From: Nocardiopsis quinghaiensis
GTDB taxonomy: Bacteria > Actinomycetota > Actinomycetes > Streptosporangiales > Streptosporangiaceae
NCBI RefSeq assembly: GCF_008638365.1
Contig: NZ_VWVU01000034.1
Location: forward strand, 1-64,000
Direction of reading: 5' to 3'
Length of the DNA stretch: 64,000 bases
The notes under the pieces are model-generated. The model was not told where the DNA came from. It searched no databases and saw only the letters and a list, made by a program, of their open reading frames with translations. Made by a program: the position numbers and the translations under genes. Each line of letters opens with the position of its first letter. Within the stretch, counting starts at the first letter, position 1. Shown piece after piece: positions 34,961 to 44,231 of the stretch.

Positions 34961-35950
34961 TTACCAGGGGTGGGGGTGGGCGTCGACCTCGGCGATGAGC
35001 TGGGCCTTGCGCTGGGGCGGCAGGAAGGAGGCGGTGAAGGAGTTGCGGGCCAGTTGGCGCAGTTGGTCGCCGCTCAACCCCAGGTGGGTGTGCAGGGCCT
35101 GGAAGTTGTCGTGGACGTAGCCGCCGAAGTAGGAGGGGTCGTCGGAGTTGACGGTCACCAGCAGGCCGGCGTCCATCAGGGCGGGTAGTGGGTGGTGGGC
35201 CAGGTCGGGGACGGCGCGCAGGCGCACGTTGGAGAGCGGGCACACGGTCAGCGGGGTCTGGGTGGTGGCCAGGTGGGCGACCAGGTCGGAGTCGTCCAGA
35301 CAGCGGATGCCGTGGTCGATGCGTTGGGCGCCCAGCAGGTTCAGTGCCTGCCAGATGTAGGAGGCGGGGCCTTCTTCTCCGGCGTGGGCGACGCGGTGCA
35401 GGCCCAGGTCGCGCGCGGCGGCGAAGACCTCGGTGAAGTTCTCGGGCGGGTTGCCGACCTCGGCGGAGTCCAGGCCCACGGCGCTGATGTGGTCCAGGTG
35501 GGGGCGGGCCTGGTCCAGGGTGTGGAGGGCTTCGGTGGCGGGGCGGTCGCGTAGGAAGCACAGGATGAGTGTGGTGCTGATGCCGTGGGTGTCGTGGCTG
35601 GTGTTCAGGGCGGCGGCCAGGCCGTTGACGACGGTGTCCATGCTGACGCCGCGGTTGGTGTGGGCCTGGGGGTCGAAGAAGATCTCGGCGTGGCGGACGC
35701 CCTGTCGGGCGGCGCGGGTCAGGTAGGCGTTGGCCAGGTCGGTGAAGTCGGCTTCGGTGCGCAGCACGTCCATCAGGGAGTAGTACAGGTCCAGGAAGGA
35801 CTGCAGGTCGGTGAAGGAGTAGGCGCGGCGTAGGTCCTCGACGTCGGTGTGGGGCAGGGTCAGGCCGTTGCGGCGGGCCAGGGTGAAGGCCAGTTCGGGT
35901 TCGAGGGTGCCTTCGATGTGCAGGTGCAGTTCGGCCTTGGGGATGGGCAT
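34961..35950 (-). CDS. Adenine/adenosine deaminase family protein
   Basis: A 329-residue amidohydrolase-fold deaminase. KAELHLHIEGTLEPEL (metal His pair), FFDPQAHTNRG, HAGEEGP (metal His and catalytic Glu), QRIDHGIRC and NSDDPSYFGG (metal and catalytic Asp) are all intact. HIEGTLEP and FFDPQAHT are closer to the adenine deaminase (Aah1-like) branch than to classic adenosine deaminase, which has HLDG. The role is purine salvage in the cytosol: adenine or adenosine to hypoxanthine or inosine. ATG 35950 is the start. Confidence 0.88.
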   Translation of the reverse strand: MPIPKAELHLHIEGTLEPELAFTLARRNGLTLPHTDVEDLRRAYSFTDLQSFLDLYYSLMDVLRTEADFTDLANAYLTRAARQGVRHAEIFFDPQAHTNRGVSMDTVVNGLAAALNTSHDTHGISTTLILCFLRDRPATEALHTLDQARPHLDHISAVGLDSAEVGNPPENFTEVFAAARDLGLHRVAHAGEEGPASYIWQALNLLGAQRIDHGIRCLDDSDLVAHLATTQTPLTVCPLSNVRLRAVPDLAHHPLPALMDAGLLVTVNSDDPSYFGGYVHDNFQALHTHLGLSGDQLRQLARNSFTASFLPPQRKAQLIAEVDAHPHPW

Positions 35951-36142
35951 GGCTTCGGTGTGACCCTTTCGGTGCGGGGCGCGGGTGGTGTGTGGCCATT
36001 GTGGCTGATGGGGGTGGGTGTCGCGGGTCGGGGCGTGGCGGGTGGGGCGGCCTTCGCCTTCCGTGTCGGGCTGGTGCGCTGAAAGGGTGTGGGGTGGGTA
36101 GGTTCGCGGCGTCGTGTCGCCGCGGGATATGAGGAGGTCGTG

Positions 36143-37309
36143 GTGGGAATCGATGTGGGTGCGGTGCGCGCGGAGACGCCGGCGGTGGCCGAGGTGGTGC
36201 ATCTGAACAACGCGGGTTCCTCGCTGTCTCCGGTGCCGGTGGTGGAGGCGGTGGTGGAGCACGTTCGGTTGGAGGCGCGCCTTGGTGGTTATGAGGCGGC
36301 TGAGCGTGCTGAGGCGGCGGTGGAGGGGTTCTACACCGGTGTGGCGCGGATGGTGGGGGCGCGTCCGGAGGAGATCGCTTTTGTGGAGAGCGCCACGCGG
36401 GCCTGGGAGTTGGCGTTTGGTTCGGTGGCCTTCCGGGCGGGGGATCGGGTGTTGACCACCACCAGTGAGTACCCCAGTAACGCGTTGGGGATGGTCAAGG
36501 CCGCCCGTGAGCGTGGGGTGCGGGTGCAGGTGGTGGAGGATGACGCGTGCGGGGTGATGGACCTGGAGGCGTTGGAGCGCGAGTTGGACCGGGGTGGGGT
36601 GCGGGTGGTGGCGGTCAACCACATGCCCACCCACAACGGGTTGGTCAATCCCGTGGAGCGGATCGGGGCGCTGTGCCGTGGGGCGGGGGCGTTGTTCTTG
36701 TTGGACGCGTGCCAGTCGGTGGGCCAGTGGGATCTGGATGTGGAGCGGTTGGGGTGTGATGTTCTGACGGCCACGGGGCGCAAGTTCCTGCGTGGTCCGC
36801 GGGGGACGGGGTTTTTGTACGCGAGGGCGGGGGCGGGTCTGGGTGAGCCGCCGGTGGTGGATGTGGCCTCGGCGCACTGGGAGGGGCAGGGGTACCGGGT
36901 GCGTGAGGACGCGCGCCGGTTCGAGAGTTTCGAGCGCAGTGTGGCGGGTCAGATCGGGTTGGGTGTGGCCGCGGGTTATGCGGTGGATGTGGGGTTGGCG
37001 GCGATCCAGGAGCGGGTGGGGGCGTTGGCCGACTACGCCCGGGAGCGGTTGTCGCAGGTGGATGGTGTGCGGGTGCTGGACCGGGGGGCGGTGCGGTCGG
37101 GGATCGTGACCTTCGCCGTGGAGGGGGCCAGTGCCGAGCGGGTGCATGCCGGCCTGGGGCGTTCCGGGGTGCACGTGAGTGTGGCCAGGGTGTGGAACCA
37201 GGTGTGGGAGCGCGATCCGGTGGTGGATGAGGCGGTGCGGGCCTCGGTGCACTATTACAACACCGAGGAGGAGGTGGAGACGTTGGTGCGTTTGGTCAAG
37301 GAGCGTTAG
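36143..37309 (+). CDS. PLP-dependent aminotransferase class V / cysteine desulfurase-like
   Basis: A 388-residue PLP enzyme. The opening VVHLNNAGSSLSP, the cofactor stretch LLDACQSVGQWDLDVE and the Schiff-base Lys in TATGRKFLRGPRGTGFLYA fit the class V group (SufS/NifS/kynureninase-like fold). Unlike IscS it lacks a Cys-loop near 330, so sulfur transfer is not assured; other reactions such as lyase or epimerase are possible. GTG 36143 follows GAGGAGG by 5 nt (GTG 36140 is adjacent). It is convergent with the iminopeptidase. Confidence 0.82.
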   Translation: MGIDVGAVRAETPAVAEVVHLNNAGSSLSPVPVVEAVVEHVRLEARLGGYEAAERAEAAVEGFYTGVARMVGARPEEIAFVESATRAWELAFGSVAFRAGDRVLTTTSEYPSNALGMVKAARERGVRVQVVEDDACGVMDLEALERELDRGGVRVVAVNHMPTHNGLVNPVERIGALCRGAGALFLLDACQSVGQWDLDVERLGCDVLTATGRKFLRGPRGTGFLYARAGAGLGEPPVVDVASAHWEGQGYRVREDARRFESFERSVAGQIGLGVAAGYAVDVGLAAIQERVGALADYARERLSQVDGVRVLDRGAVRSGIVTFAVEGASAERVHAGLGRSGVHVSVARVWNQVWERDPVVDEAVRASVHYYNTEEEVETLVRLVKER

Positions 37310-37327
37310 GAGAGGGGTCGTGCGGCC

Positions 37328-38302
37328 TCACCGTGTGGTGGGGCCGTTGGGTGTGGGTCGGGTGGCCAGGCGGTCGGTGGCCGCGCGGGCGGTCTGCAGC
37401 AGGGTGACGGTGCCCGAGCCGTGTCCGGCTTCCTCGACCACCAGGAGTTCGGCGTCGGTCCAGGTGCGGGAGAGGCGGTGGGCGGTGTCGAGGGGGCCGC
37501 TGATGTCCAGGCGGCCGTGGACCATCGCTCCGGGGATGCCGGCGAGTGTGGTGGCCCGGTGGTGGAGTTGGTCTTCTTCCAGGAAGGCGGCGTTGCTCCA
37601 GTAGTGGGTGACCAGGCGGGCGAAGGTCATCCGGAAGTCGGGGTCGGCGAAGTCGGGGTTGGGGGTGTGGCCGGGGGCGGTGGCCACGTGCACGTCCTCC
37701 CATCGGCACCAGGCGCGGGCGGCCTCGAAGCGCACCCGGGGGTCGGGGTCGGCCAGCAGGCGGGCGTATGCGGTGGCCAGGTCGGTGGGGTCGGCGTCGG
37801 GTCCGGCACCTTGGCGGAGGAGTTCCCATTCCTCGGGGAAGACGCGGCCCATGTGGTGGGTGATCCAGGTGACCTCGGCCGCTGTGGTGGTGGTGACCGC
37901 GACCAGGACCAGGGCGCTGACGCGGGTGGGGTGGGCTTGTGCGTAGGCCAGGCCCAGGGTGCTGCCCCAGGAGGCGCCCAGGACCAGCCAGGTGGCCACG
38001 CCTCGGTGGAGGCGTAGGGCTTCGATGTCCTTGATGAGGTGGTGGGTGGTGTTGGTGGTCAGGTCGGTGCTCGGGTGGCGGGCGTTGGGGGTGGAGCGTC
38101 CGCTGCCGCGCTGGTCGAGCATGATGATGCGGTAGTGGTCGGTGTCGAGGAAGCGGGTGTAGCCGGGGTGGCAGCCGCCGCCGGGGCCGCCGTGCAGGAC
38201 CAGGGCGGGTTGGCCGTGGGGGTTGCCGTACTCGTGCCAGTACAGTTCGTTGCCCTGGCCGACGGTGAGCATGCCTTCGGTGTGGGGTGTGGGCAGGGAC
38301 AT
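37328..38302 (-). CDS. pip: Proline iminopeptidase
   Basis: Releases N-terminal proline from peptides; a cytosolic serine alpha/beta-hydrolase of 324 residues. Visible: LHGGPGGGCHPGY (oxyanion hole), LDQRGSGRSTP, the nucleophile elbow LGASWGSTLGLAYA, the Asp in LDISGPLDT and the His in EEAGHGSGTV. The start ATG 38302 has GGAAGGAC upstream. It is divergent from the broken MerR-type gene. Confidence 0.93.
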   Translation of the reverse strand: MSLPTPHTEGMLTVGQGNELYWHEYGNPHGQPALVLHGGPGGGCHPGYTRFLDTDHYRIIMLDQRGSGRSTPNARHPSTDLTTNTTHHLIKDIEALRLHRGVATWLVLGASWGSTLGLAYAQAHPTRVSALVLVAVTTTTAAEVTWITHHMGRVFPEEWELLRQGAGPDADPTDLATAYARLLADPDPRVRFEAARAWCRWEDVHVATAPGHTPNPDFADPDFRMTFARLVTHYWSNAAFLEEDQLHHRATTLAGIPGAMVHGRLDISGPLDTAHRLSRTWTDAELLVVEEAGHGSGTVTLLQTARAATDRLATRPTPNGPTTR

Positions 38303-38398
38303 GGGGGTGTCCTTCCGTTGTGTGGTGGGGTGCGGGGACCCTACCGCGTCAGGGGCGGGTGTTGACCGTGCCCTTGGGGCAGGGGCCGCACTCATGGC

Positions 38399-39122
38399 AT
38401 GACCTCCCACGGACACGCCCCGGGCGGGCTCTCCCCCAAGGCGCTGCGGTTGTACGAGGGGTCGGGGCTGCTGGTGCCCCACCGGGTGGATCCGCGCAAC
38501 GGGTACCGGTCGTACCTGGTGGAGCAGGTGGTGCGGGCCCGCCGGATCCGGTTGCTGCGCCGGATGGAGACGCCCCTGTCGGTGGTGGCCCAGGTGATGG
38601 CGGTCGGTGGTGAGGAGGCCGCGGAGCGGGTGGAGAGGCGTTGCGTTCGCGGCGCGGTGCGCTGGAGGAGTTGCGTCTGTCCTGGAGTGGTGACGGTGGT
38701 GTGGCGGGGGCCGGGCCGGTGTGGAGAGTGTGGGTGCGGTGAAGGTGGCCGCCACGCGGGCTCGTACCGACCAGCGGCATCTGGTGGTGACCTTCCATGA
38801 GCGGGCCGAGCGGGTACGCCGCCATCTGCGCGGACAGGGTGCGGCTCCGACGGGGCCGTTGTGGGTGCTCTACCACGGGGCGGTGACCCCGGACGGGGCG
38901 GCGTCGATCGAGGTGGCTCTGTCCTTCACCGGTCACGCCGAACCGGGTGAGGGGACGGTGGTCCGGTTGGAGGGCGCCCACACGCGTGCGGTGTGCCGGG
39001 TGCTGTGCCGGGGCTGTTTCCCTCCGCGGATCATGGGCGCCTACGCGGCCGTGGACCGGTGGTTGGACGCTCGCGGCGCCCAGCCGTGCGGGGTGTTCAG
39101 GGAGGTCTACCCGGCGACCTAG
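38399..39122 (+). pseudogene. MerR-GyrI type regulator, frameshifted
   Basis: Frame 1 (from 38399) reads LSPKALRLYEGSGLLVPHRV and NGYRSYLVEQVVRARRIRLLRRM, a MerR-type HTH lacking its first helix. Around 38635 the coding sense passes into a second frame (ALRSRRGALEELRLSW), and by 38721 into a third (VAATRARTDQRHLVVTFHER, later IMGAYAAVDRWLDARG and GVFREVY), a GyrI-like effector domain ending at a TAG at 39120. Two frameshifts and a shortened start make a functional protein unlikely. Sequencing error is possible but two events in 100 nt are less likely. Confidence 0.75.
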
Positions 39123-39151
39123 GAGGACGTGGCCGAGGACTGTTTGTTCGC

Positions 39152-40180
39152 GCTGGTGGTGCCCTGCTCTGGCACGAACAACTGCTGCGCGTGCTCGATG
39201 TGTTCACGGGGTGCGGCCTGGACCGCGCCGAGGCCATGCGCCGCGCCCTGGCCAGCGACCAGGGCCGCGCCCAGGTCGAGGCCGAGTTCCGCGCGCTGGC
39301 CGACCAGCGCGGCCACACCCCCCAGGTCATCGACCAGGTCTGGGAGATGGTGGCCGCGTTCGGGGCCTTCGGGTTCTGCAAGGCGCACGGGGTAGCCTTC
39401 GCCGCGTCCACCTACCAGTCCGCCTACCTCAAACGCCACCACCCGGCCGCGTTCACCGCAGGGATCATGGCCCACGATCCGGGCATGTACCCGCGCCGGG
39501 TGCTGTTGCAGGACGCCCGCCGTATGGGCGTGCCCGTCCTGGGCCTGGACGTCAACGCCTCCCACACCACCTGGCGCGTAGAACGCATCGACCAGGCCGG
39601 ACTGATCCGATGGGGCCTGCGCCCCCCGCTGGTTGACGTCACCCACCTCACCGACCGCGACGTCGACCAGCTCCTCACCCATCGCCCCGTCACCGATCTG
39701 GCGGACCTGCTGGCCCGCACCGACCTGTCCAGGGAGGGCCTGGACGACCTGATCCTGGCCGGGGGCCTGGACACCCTCACCGGCGGCCGCGCCCACCGGC
39801 GCAGCGCCCTGCTGCACGCCCACGCCGAGGACCTCGCCCGTCTGGCGGCCCACCACCGGCTCACCCTGGCCCAGAGCCTGCACCAACTGGAGGAGGGCGC
39901 CCCGGTCACGGTGGCCGGGCGGCGGGTGAGCGTGCAGACCCCACCCACCCGCTCCGGGGCCCGGGTGGTGTTCGCGCCCCTGGAGGACCGCACGGGCCTG
40001 GTCGACCTCGCCCTGTTCGGCAGCGCCCAACAGCGCTCGGCCGCCGCGGTGTTCGCCGGCGGGGTCCTCCTGGCGCGCGGGCGCATCCGCCGGGCCGCAC
40101 CCGGGGCCCTGCCCACCGTCGACGCCACCGAGGTGCGCCCTTTGGAGCACATCGTGGACCGTCATGGCGAATCAGAGTAA
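39152..40180 (+). pseudogene. C-terminal fragment of a DnaE-type DNA polymerase III alpha
   Basis: The 342-residue frame begins abruptly with GALLWHEQLLRVLD (the xxEQ motif region) and contains FGAFGFCKAHGVAFAASTYQ, YLKRHHPAAFTAGIM, a helix-hairpin-helix (LADLLARTDLSREGLDDL) and an OB-fold end (RVVFAPLEDRTGLVDLALF). PHP, palm and most fingers are missing; intact DnaE-like proteins are above 1000 residues. No start codon or ribosome site fits the 5' edge, which abuts the MerR-type pseudogene. It could come from a DnaE2/ImuC or plasmid-type DnaE. Codon use is C-rich, unlike the genes to the left. Confidence 0.8.
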
Positions 40181-40355
40181 TTGGCTATCGTGCCTATCCT
40201 GCCTCGAATTCCACGGCTCCGAGGTGGGGTCATCGACTCGTGACCACCCACCGCCGGGACAGGTCCACGGTCGGCGCGTACGGCGTGCACCGCTCAGCGT
40301 GATGTGAACATCCCCGTGACGTGCCTCCTGCGCAACCGCCGCCTAGGGTGGGCAT

Positions 40356-40946
40356 GTGGACACCCTCACCACTGTGGTCATCCCCCTGGCAGCCATGGCC
40401 GTCGCTGGCATCAGCGCCAGCGCTGCCTGGGCCGCGGCGCGCGCAGCCCACCGTTCGGCTCACAGCGCTGCCACCCTCGCCACCAACGACGCCGAGCGCC
40501 GCCGCGACGAACTGGCCCCCACCATCGACCTGGCCTGCCAGGCCCAGGGCCAGCGTCGCGCGGTGCTCACCCTGACCCTGACCGGCCCGACAGGTCTGGA
40601 GGGCTTGGACCGGGTGGAGGTCACCATCGCCGACCCGCTCCCCGACCGGTACCCGGTCATCGCCGGAGGCCCGACCCAGCAGGAGTTGGACGCCCAGGTG
40701 TGGGGCCCCTACCGATTCGTCACCTCCACTACCGGTGTCACCGGCCACGGCACCGCCCAGGTCGAGCACGTGCGCCCCCACACCCCGGTCGACCTGGCTT
40801 TGGAGCAGACCCCCGCACCGGCGTGGGTGGCCGACCCGGCCGGGTGGCAGGAGGAGCGCGCCGGCCAGCTGCTGATTACGCTGGTGTGCCACCACGCCAG
40901 ATACCGGCCCTGGACGCTTGAGCGGCAGACCGTAGCAACGCACTGA
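40356..40946 (+). CDS. Hypothetical protein with N-terminal membrane helix
   Basis: A 196-residue protein from GTG 40356. One hydrophobic helix (about 6-27) rich in Ala is followed by a coiled/charged stretch (NDAERRRDELAPTIDLA) and a beta-rich region (VLTLTLTGPTGLEGLDRVEVTIADP). Similar one-helix proteins are common in actinomycetes as accessory proteins of unknown role. It is followed by another membrane protein gene. I do not recognise the family. Confidence 0.6.
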   Translation: MDTLTTVVIPLAAMAVAGISASAAWAAARAAHRSAHSAATLATNDAERRRDELAPTIDLACQAQGQRRAVLTLTLTGPTGLEGLDRVEVTIADPLPDRYPVIAGGPTQQELDAQVWGPYRFVTSTTGVTGHGTAQVEHVRPHTPVDLALEQTPAPAWVADPAGWQEERAGQLLITLVCHHARYRPWTLERQTVATH

Positions 40947-41050
40947 TATTCGCGCAGTGCAGCGACACCCTTGCCTTTGTCCCGCTTCCACCCCATCGTC
41001 AACTCCTCTTTCACCCCCAGACCCCCGCACCTGCCAGGAAAGGACCACGT

Positions 41051-41641
41051 GTGCTCGCCCTGCACGTGTTGTTGTTCGTGATGGTCATCGGAGCCGTCGT
41101 GGTGCTGATCTACCCCCAAGTGGCCTGGCACCTGAAGTCCTGGCAGTACCGCGACCCCGAGGCCAACTACCCTTCCGAGGCATGGTTCGCCATGCAACGC
41201 ATCGGCGCCGCGGTGATGATCGTGATCTGCCTCGTGATGTTGGCGCAGACGTGGCAGCCCGCCCCCTCCCCGGACGCCGAGGAGCGGGCCGAGGCCTCCG
41301 CGGTCGAAGAAACCGAACCCTCACCGGCATTCTCACCGGAGGAATTCACGCTCACCACCACGCTGACCATCCAGGGCCGCATCCACGGCTACACCACCAC
41401 CGAGTACGGCCTACTGGTCTACGTCGACGCCGGCCACTGCACCATGGCCCCCTCCGTGCGCGCCACCGAGAACACGGACACCGTCGAGCTGCTGGTGCGA
41501 ACCGAGAAGCGGCCGCAGTGGTGCGGCTACGAGCCCGACACCCTCGTGGAACGCGTCGTCAAGCTGGAGGAGCCGCTGGGCGAGCGCCGTGTCCTGGACA
41601 GCGAGGGCTCGGCCGTGCGCCACTGCCAGGAAGGGTGCTAG
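41051..41641 (+). CDS. Hypothetical membrane protein
   Basis: A 196-residue protein from GTG 41051 with AGGAAAGGA upstream. Two membrane helices (about 4-24 and 53-70) with a conserved-looking WHLKSWQYRDPEANYPSEAW loop precede a Glu/Pro linker and an outside domain with four Cys (GHCTM, PQWCGYE, HCQEGC). The YxxPEA..SEAW loop resembles DUF6199-type small membrane proteins; the rest is unknown. Its stop TAG overlaps the convergent gene stop in a shared CTAG. Confidence 0.6.
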   Translation: MLALHVLLFVMVIGAVVVLIYPQVAWHLKSWQYRDPEANYPSEAWFAMQRIGAAVMIVICLVMLAQTWQPAPSPDAEERAEASAVEETEPSPAFSPEEFTLTTTLTIQGRIHGYTTTEYGLLVYVDAGHCTMAPSVRATENTDTVELLVRTEKRPQWCGYEPDTLVERVVKLEEPLGERRVLDSEGSAVRHCQEGC

Positions 41642-43482
41642 GGCACCAGACCGTACAAGGGGGCGGGACCGAGCCCCGGTGTGTTCGGGTTCTCCAGGTA
41701 GGACACCACCGCGCCGGGGGTCGATAGGGCGCTGTGCCCGTGATCTCTGAGCCAGGCGTCCACGGATTCCGGGACTGGTCCGTCGTCGAGGCCGATCCGC
41801 GTCCAAGCCTCTGCTGTCTCTGCGTCGTCCAGGGGCAGGACAGCGAACTCGCGCAGTTTATGGTCGGCGTCGTAGGCGACGTAGGGCATGGCCACCTGCT
41901 CATCCAGGACGGCGGCTTGCCCCATGCCCAACCACAGCTCCAGGTTCCGCTCGGTTCTCGTGCGCTGAACGACTACGCCGGAGGCGTCGGTGCGCAGGAG
42001 CAGAGTGGGCTCCTCGTCCTCCTGGTCGCGCAACACCACCGCCCCCTCGGCGCTGAGCGCCAGGGTGCGGTCCTCAGCCCCTTCGGGTGCCGAAGGCAGA
42101 GCCTGGATAGGCTCGCCGTCGGCCAGGGCGAACATACCGCCACGGGTCACGGCCACCGGCTCGCCGCCGACCTCTCCGGAAGCACTCACCCCGGGTGGGT
42201 AGTGGATACGCAGGTCCTCAGGAGTCCAGTCGTGGCGCCACACCTGCCGCCCGGTGGTGGCGTCCAGCGCGATGACGCTCTCCACCGCGCTCTCGGGCAC
42301 ATCCATGTCCGCGAGGGCGGCGCTCAGGTTGTACTCCACCTCCGGGTCCTTCAGGCACAGACGGGCCACCAGCACCCGGTCGCCGTAGCCACGGACCCCA
42401 CCGTCGTTCCCCCACAAGCACAGGTGCCCCTCAGGTAGGTCCAGCTCGAACTCCCACAGGAGTTCGGTGGAGTCCGTGGCGTGGCCGACCACACGCTCCC
42501 CGCCCTCCTCGCGCACACGCAGGACCCGCACGTTGGGGGTGAGGTAGAGGGCGTCCGTGGGATCCTCCTTCCCTTCCGGCACCAGTAGGGGCATGGGTGC
42601 GTCGCGCACCACCTCGCCGGTCGCGGTGTCCAGCACGACCATCGTGCGCGTCTCGGGCTCTGGCCCAGGCTCTGCCACGTGCGACAGGTGGGCATAGCGG
42701 TCCTGTCCCGCGAACATCCCGGTCATCACCTGACGGCTGTAGGGAAGCCGGTAGGTCCACAGCTCCTCCCCGGTGGCCCCGTCCAGGGCCACGAAACCGT
42801 CGGTGTAGCGCACCAGGGGTCCACGCGGCCCCCGCTCCACGCCCACCACGGGGTGCTCGGGCTGCCAGGTCCACCCCACCCGGCTGACCGTGGCCGGAAC
42901 CGGTGCGGACTCACCCGCCGCCTCGGCCCCGGTGTGCTCGACCAGGAGGAACCGGGTCACGGCCATCGGAACCAGCGTCCAGACCAGGACCACGGCCAGA
43001 GCACCCGCCGCCAGGCCGGTCAGCACCCGCTTCCACCGGTGCAGCGACAGGACGGCGGCCAGGCACAGCACCAGCGCCATGCCCAGAGCGACGAGGCAGA
43101 CCCCGACCCACAGCCCGGTTACCGCCTCGGGGAACATCCGGTAGCGCTCGTTGTCGACCGCCAGGGTCAGGTGCCGGGTGGGGAAGGTCGCCCACACCAG
43201 GACCAGCCCCGCCAGGGCGATCGCCACGCGCCCCAGCACTCCCGCCAGGGACGAGTGCGCCAAGACGTGGGCGGGGTCGCGGGTGGCGGTCAGGGACACG
43301 AAACTGAGCACCGCGACCGCCATGAGCAGCGTCGCCCCCACCAGGAACGACAGGTTCTGCCCGGATGCCGCGTGCTCGGAGAAACCGAAGACACGAGGCG
43401 CGGTGAGGGCCAGGGCACCCACGAGTATCGCGACCCCGCTCCAGCCGAGCACGTCCCTGAGCCGTCTACCCATCGATTCCAC
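41638..43482 (-). CDS. PQQ-like beta-propeller membrane protein
   Basis: A 614-residue protein. Five N-terminal helices (about 15-175) anchor it; the remainder is an outside domain with PQQ-repeat-like strands (VALDGATGEELWTYRLP, VVLDTATGEVVRDAPM, VIALDATTGRQVWRHDW). Such proteins are often called PQQ-binding-like but rarely bind PQQ; they may act in wall or lipoprotein assembly. Start is GTG 43482 or ATG 43473. The + strand here is C-rich, opposite to the flanking blocks. Convergent with the previous gene. Confidence 0.85.
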   Translation of the reverse strand: MESMGRRLRDVLGWSGVAILVGALALTAPRVFGFSEHAASGQNLSFLVGATLLMAVAVLSFVSLTATRDPAHVLAHSSLAGVLGRVAIALAGLVLVWATFPTRHLTLAVDNERYRMFPEAVTGLWVGVCLVALGMALVLCLAAVLSLHRWKRVLTGLAAGALAVVLVWTLVPMAVTRFLLVEHTGAEAAGESAPVPATVSRVGWTWQPEHPVVGVERGPRGPLVRYTDGFVALDGATGEELWTYRLPYSRQVMTGMFAGQDRYAHLSHVAEPGPEPETRTMVVLDTATGEVVRDAPMPLLVPEGKEDPTDALYLTPNVRVLRVREEGGERVVGHATDSTELLWEFELDLPEGHLCLWGNDGGVRGYGDRVLVARLCLKDPEVEYNLSAALADMDVPESAVESVIALDATTGRQVWRHDWTPEDLRIHYPPGVSASGEVGGEPVAVTRGGMFALADGEPIQALPSAPEGAEDRTLALSAEGAVVLRDQEDEEPTLLLRTDASGVVVQRTRTERNLELWLGMGQAAVLDEQVAMPYVAYDADHKLREFAVLPLDDAETAEAWTRIGLDDGPVPESVDAWLRDHGHSALSTPGAVVSYLENPNTPGLGPAPLYGLVP

Positions 43483-44084
43483 ACCCTGTTCCGGTCCGTC
43501 CCACTGTCAGCCAGGGCAGTTTAGGGACCCGGCCTCCGCCGCCTCACAGCGGACAGACCGTTGTCGTATGGCCAGTGGACAGCGCTTGTCGGGTCAGTCG
43601 TCAAGGTCGGGCAAGCCGGCGGATTCTTTGAGCGTTTTGGCTGCTCGGGTGTGTGCGGGGGCAAGGGCCGCTTGGGCCAGGGCGGTGACGCGGCGAGGTT
43701 CGGTCGGCTTGGTGAGCCCGGCGCGGGCCTGCTCGCCCTGGTCGACCGCGACCCCTAGGGCCAGCTGCGCCCGGTGGCCCTGAAGCTGCATCTGCCCACC
43801 GGCAAGGTCTCCTTCGCCCAGACCCCGGCCGCTGCAGCCAACAGCAGCGGTTGAAGGAAACATTCTTCCCGGCACGATGGAGGAAACGCGCTGGTCAGCC
43901 CGCACATGAATGGCTCCAGAAGGTTCCTTATGTTTCCCTGACGCACTTTGGCATTCCACCAAGCAGGGAGGGATGAGGTACCTTTGAATTCTTCCTCCAC
44001 GACAGCCCGGAAAGGGTCGCCGTCCCGGGAGGCGACCATTCCCGTACCCACACGGGGCGCGGGCGGCTCCACGGAGGAGGGACT

Positions 44085-44219
44085 ATGGGTGACCGACCTG
44101 AGCGACGGCGAGCGACTGTCGTCTTCGAGGTGATCAGGACACTGCTCGCTGGAGTGCGCTTCGTACTCTGGTTGACCAGGTTCTTCGGTGATTCCCCGGC
44201 CAACGGACCCCAACTGTAG
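44085..44219 (+). CDS. Small membrane-type ORF with a strong ribosome site
   Basis: A 44-residue product: a basic start (GDRPERRR), a hydrophobic/amphipathic helix (VIRTLLAGVRFVLWLTRFFG) and a short end. GGAGGAGGG lies 4 nt before ATG 44085, the best Shine-Dalgarno in this region, and a hairpin overlaps the stop. The size and charge pattern fit a small membrane protein, a peptide toxin or a leader peptide; there is no homology evidence. Confidence 0.45.
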   Translation: MGDRPERRRATVVFEVIRTLLAGVRFVLWLTRFFGDSPANGPQL

Positions 44220-44231
44220 ACGTACAGTTGG
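44210..44231. repeat. Hairpin at the end of the small ORF
   Basis: CCAACTGTA (44210-44218) pairs perfectly with TACAGTTGG (44223-44231) around GACG. It overlaps the TAG stop of the small ORF. It has no T run, so termination is uncertain. Confidence 0.55.

Noticed and set aside
34961..37252. A 763-codon minus-strand frame
   Set aside because: Only the last 329 codons (start 35950) are family-like; the rest is antisense to the class V enzyme at 36143-37309.
36143..37309. IscS/SufS cysteine desulfurase for iron-sulfur assembly
   Set aside because: No catalytic Cys loop and no suf/isc genes around it.
43594..43962. Minus-strand 122-codon ORF
   Set aside because: Only its last 50 codons look coding; no family, start or ribosome site. 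Kept as part of the remnant region only.
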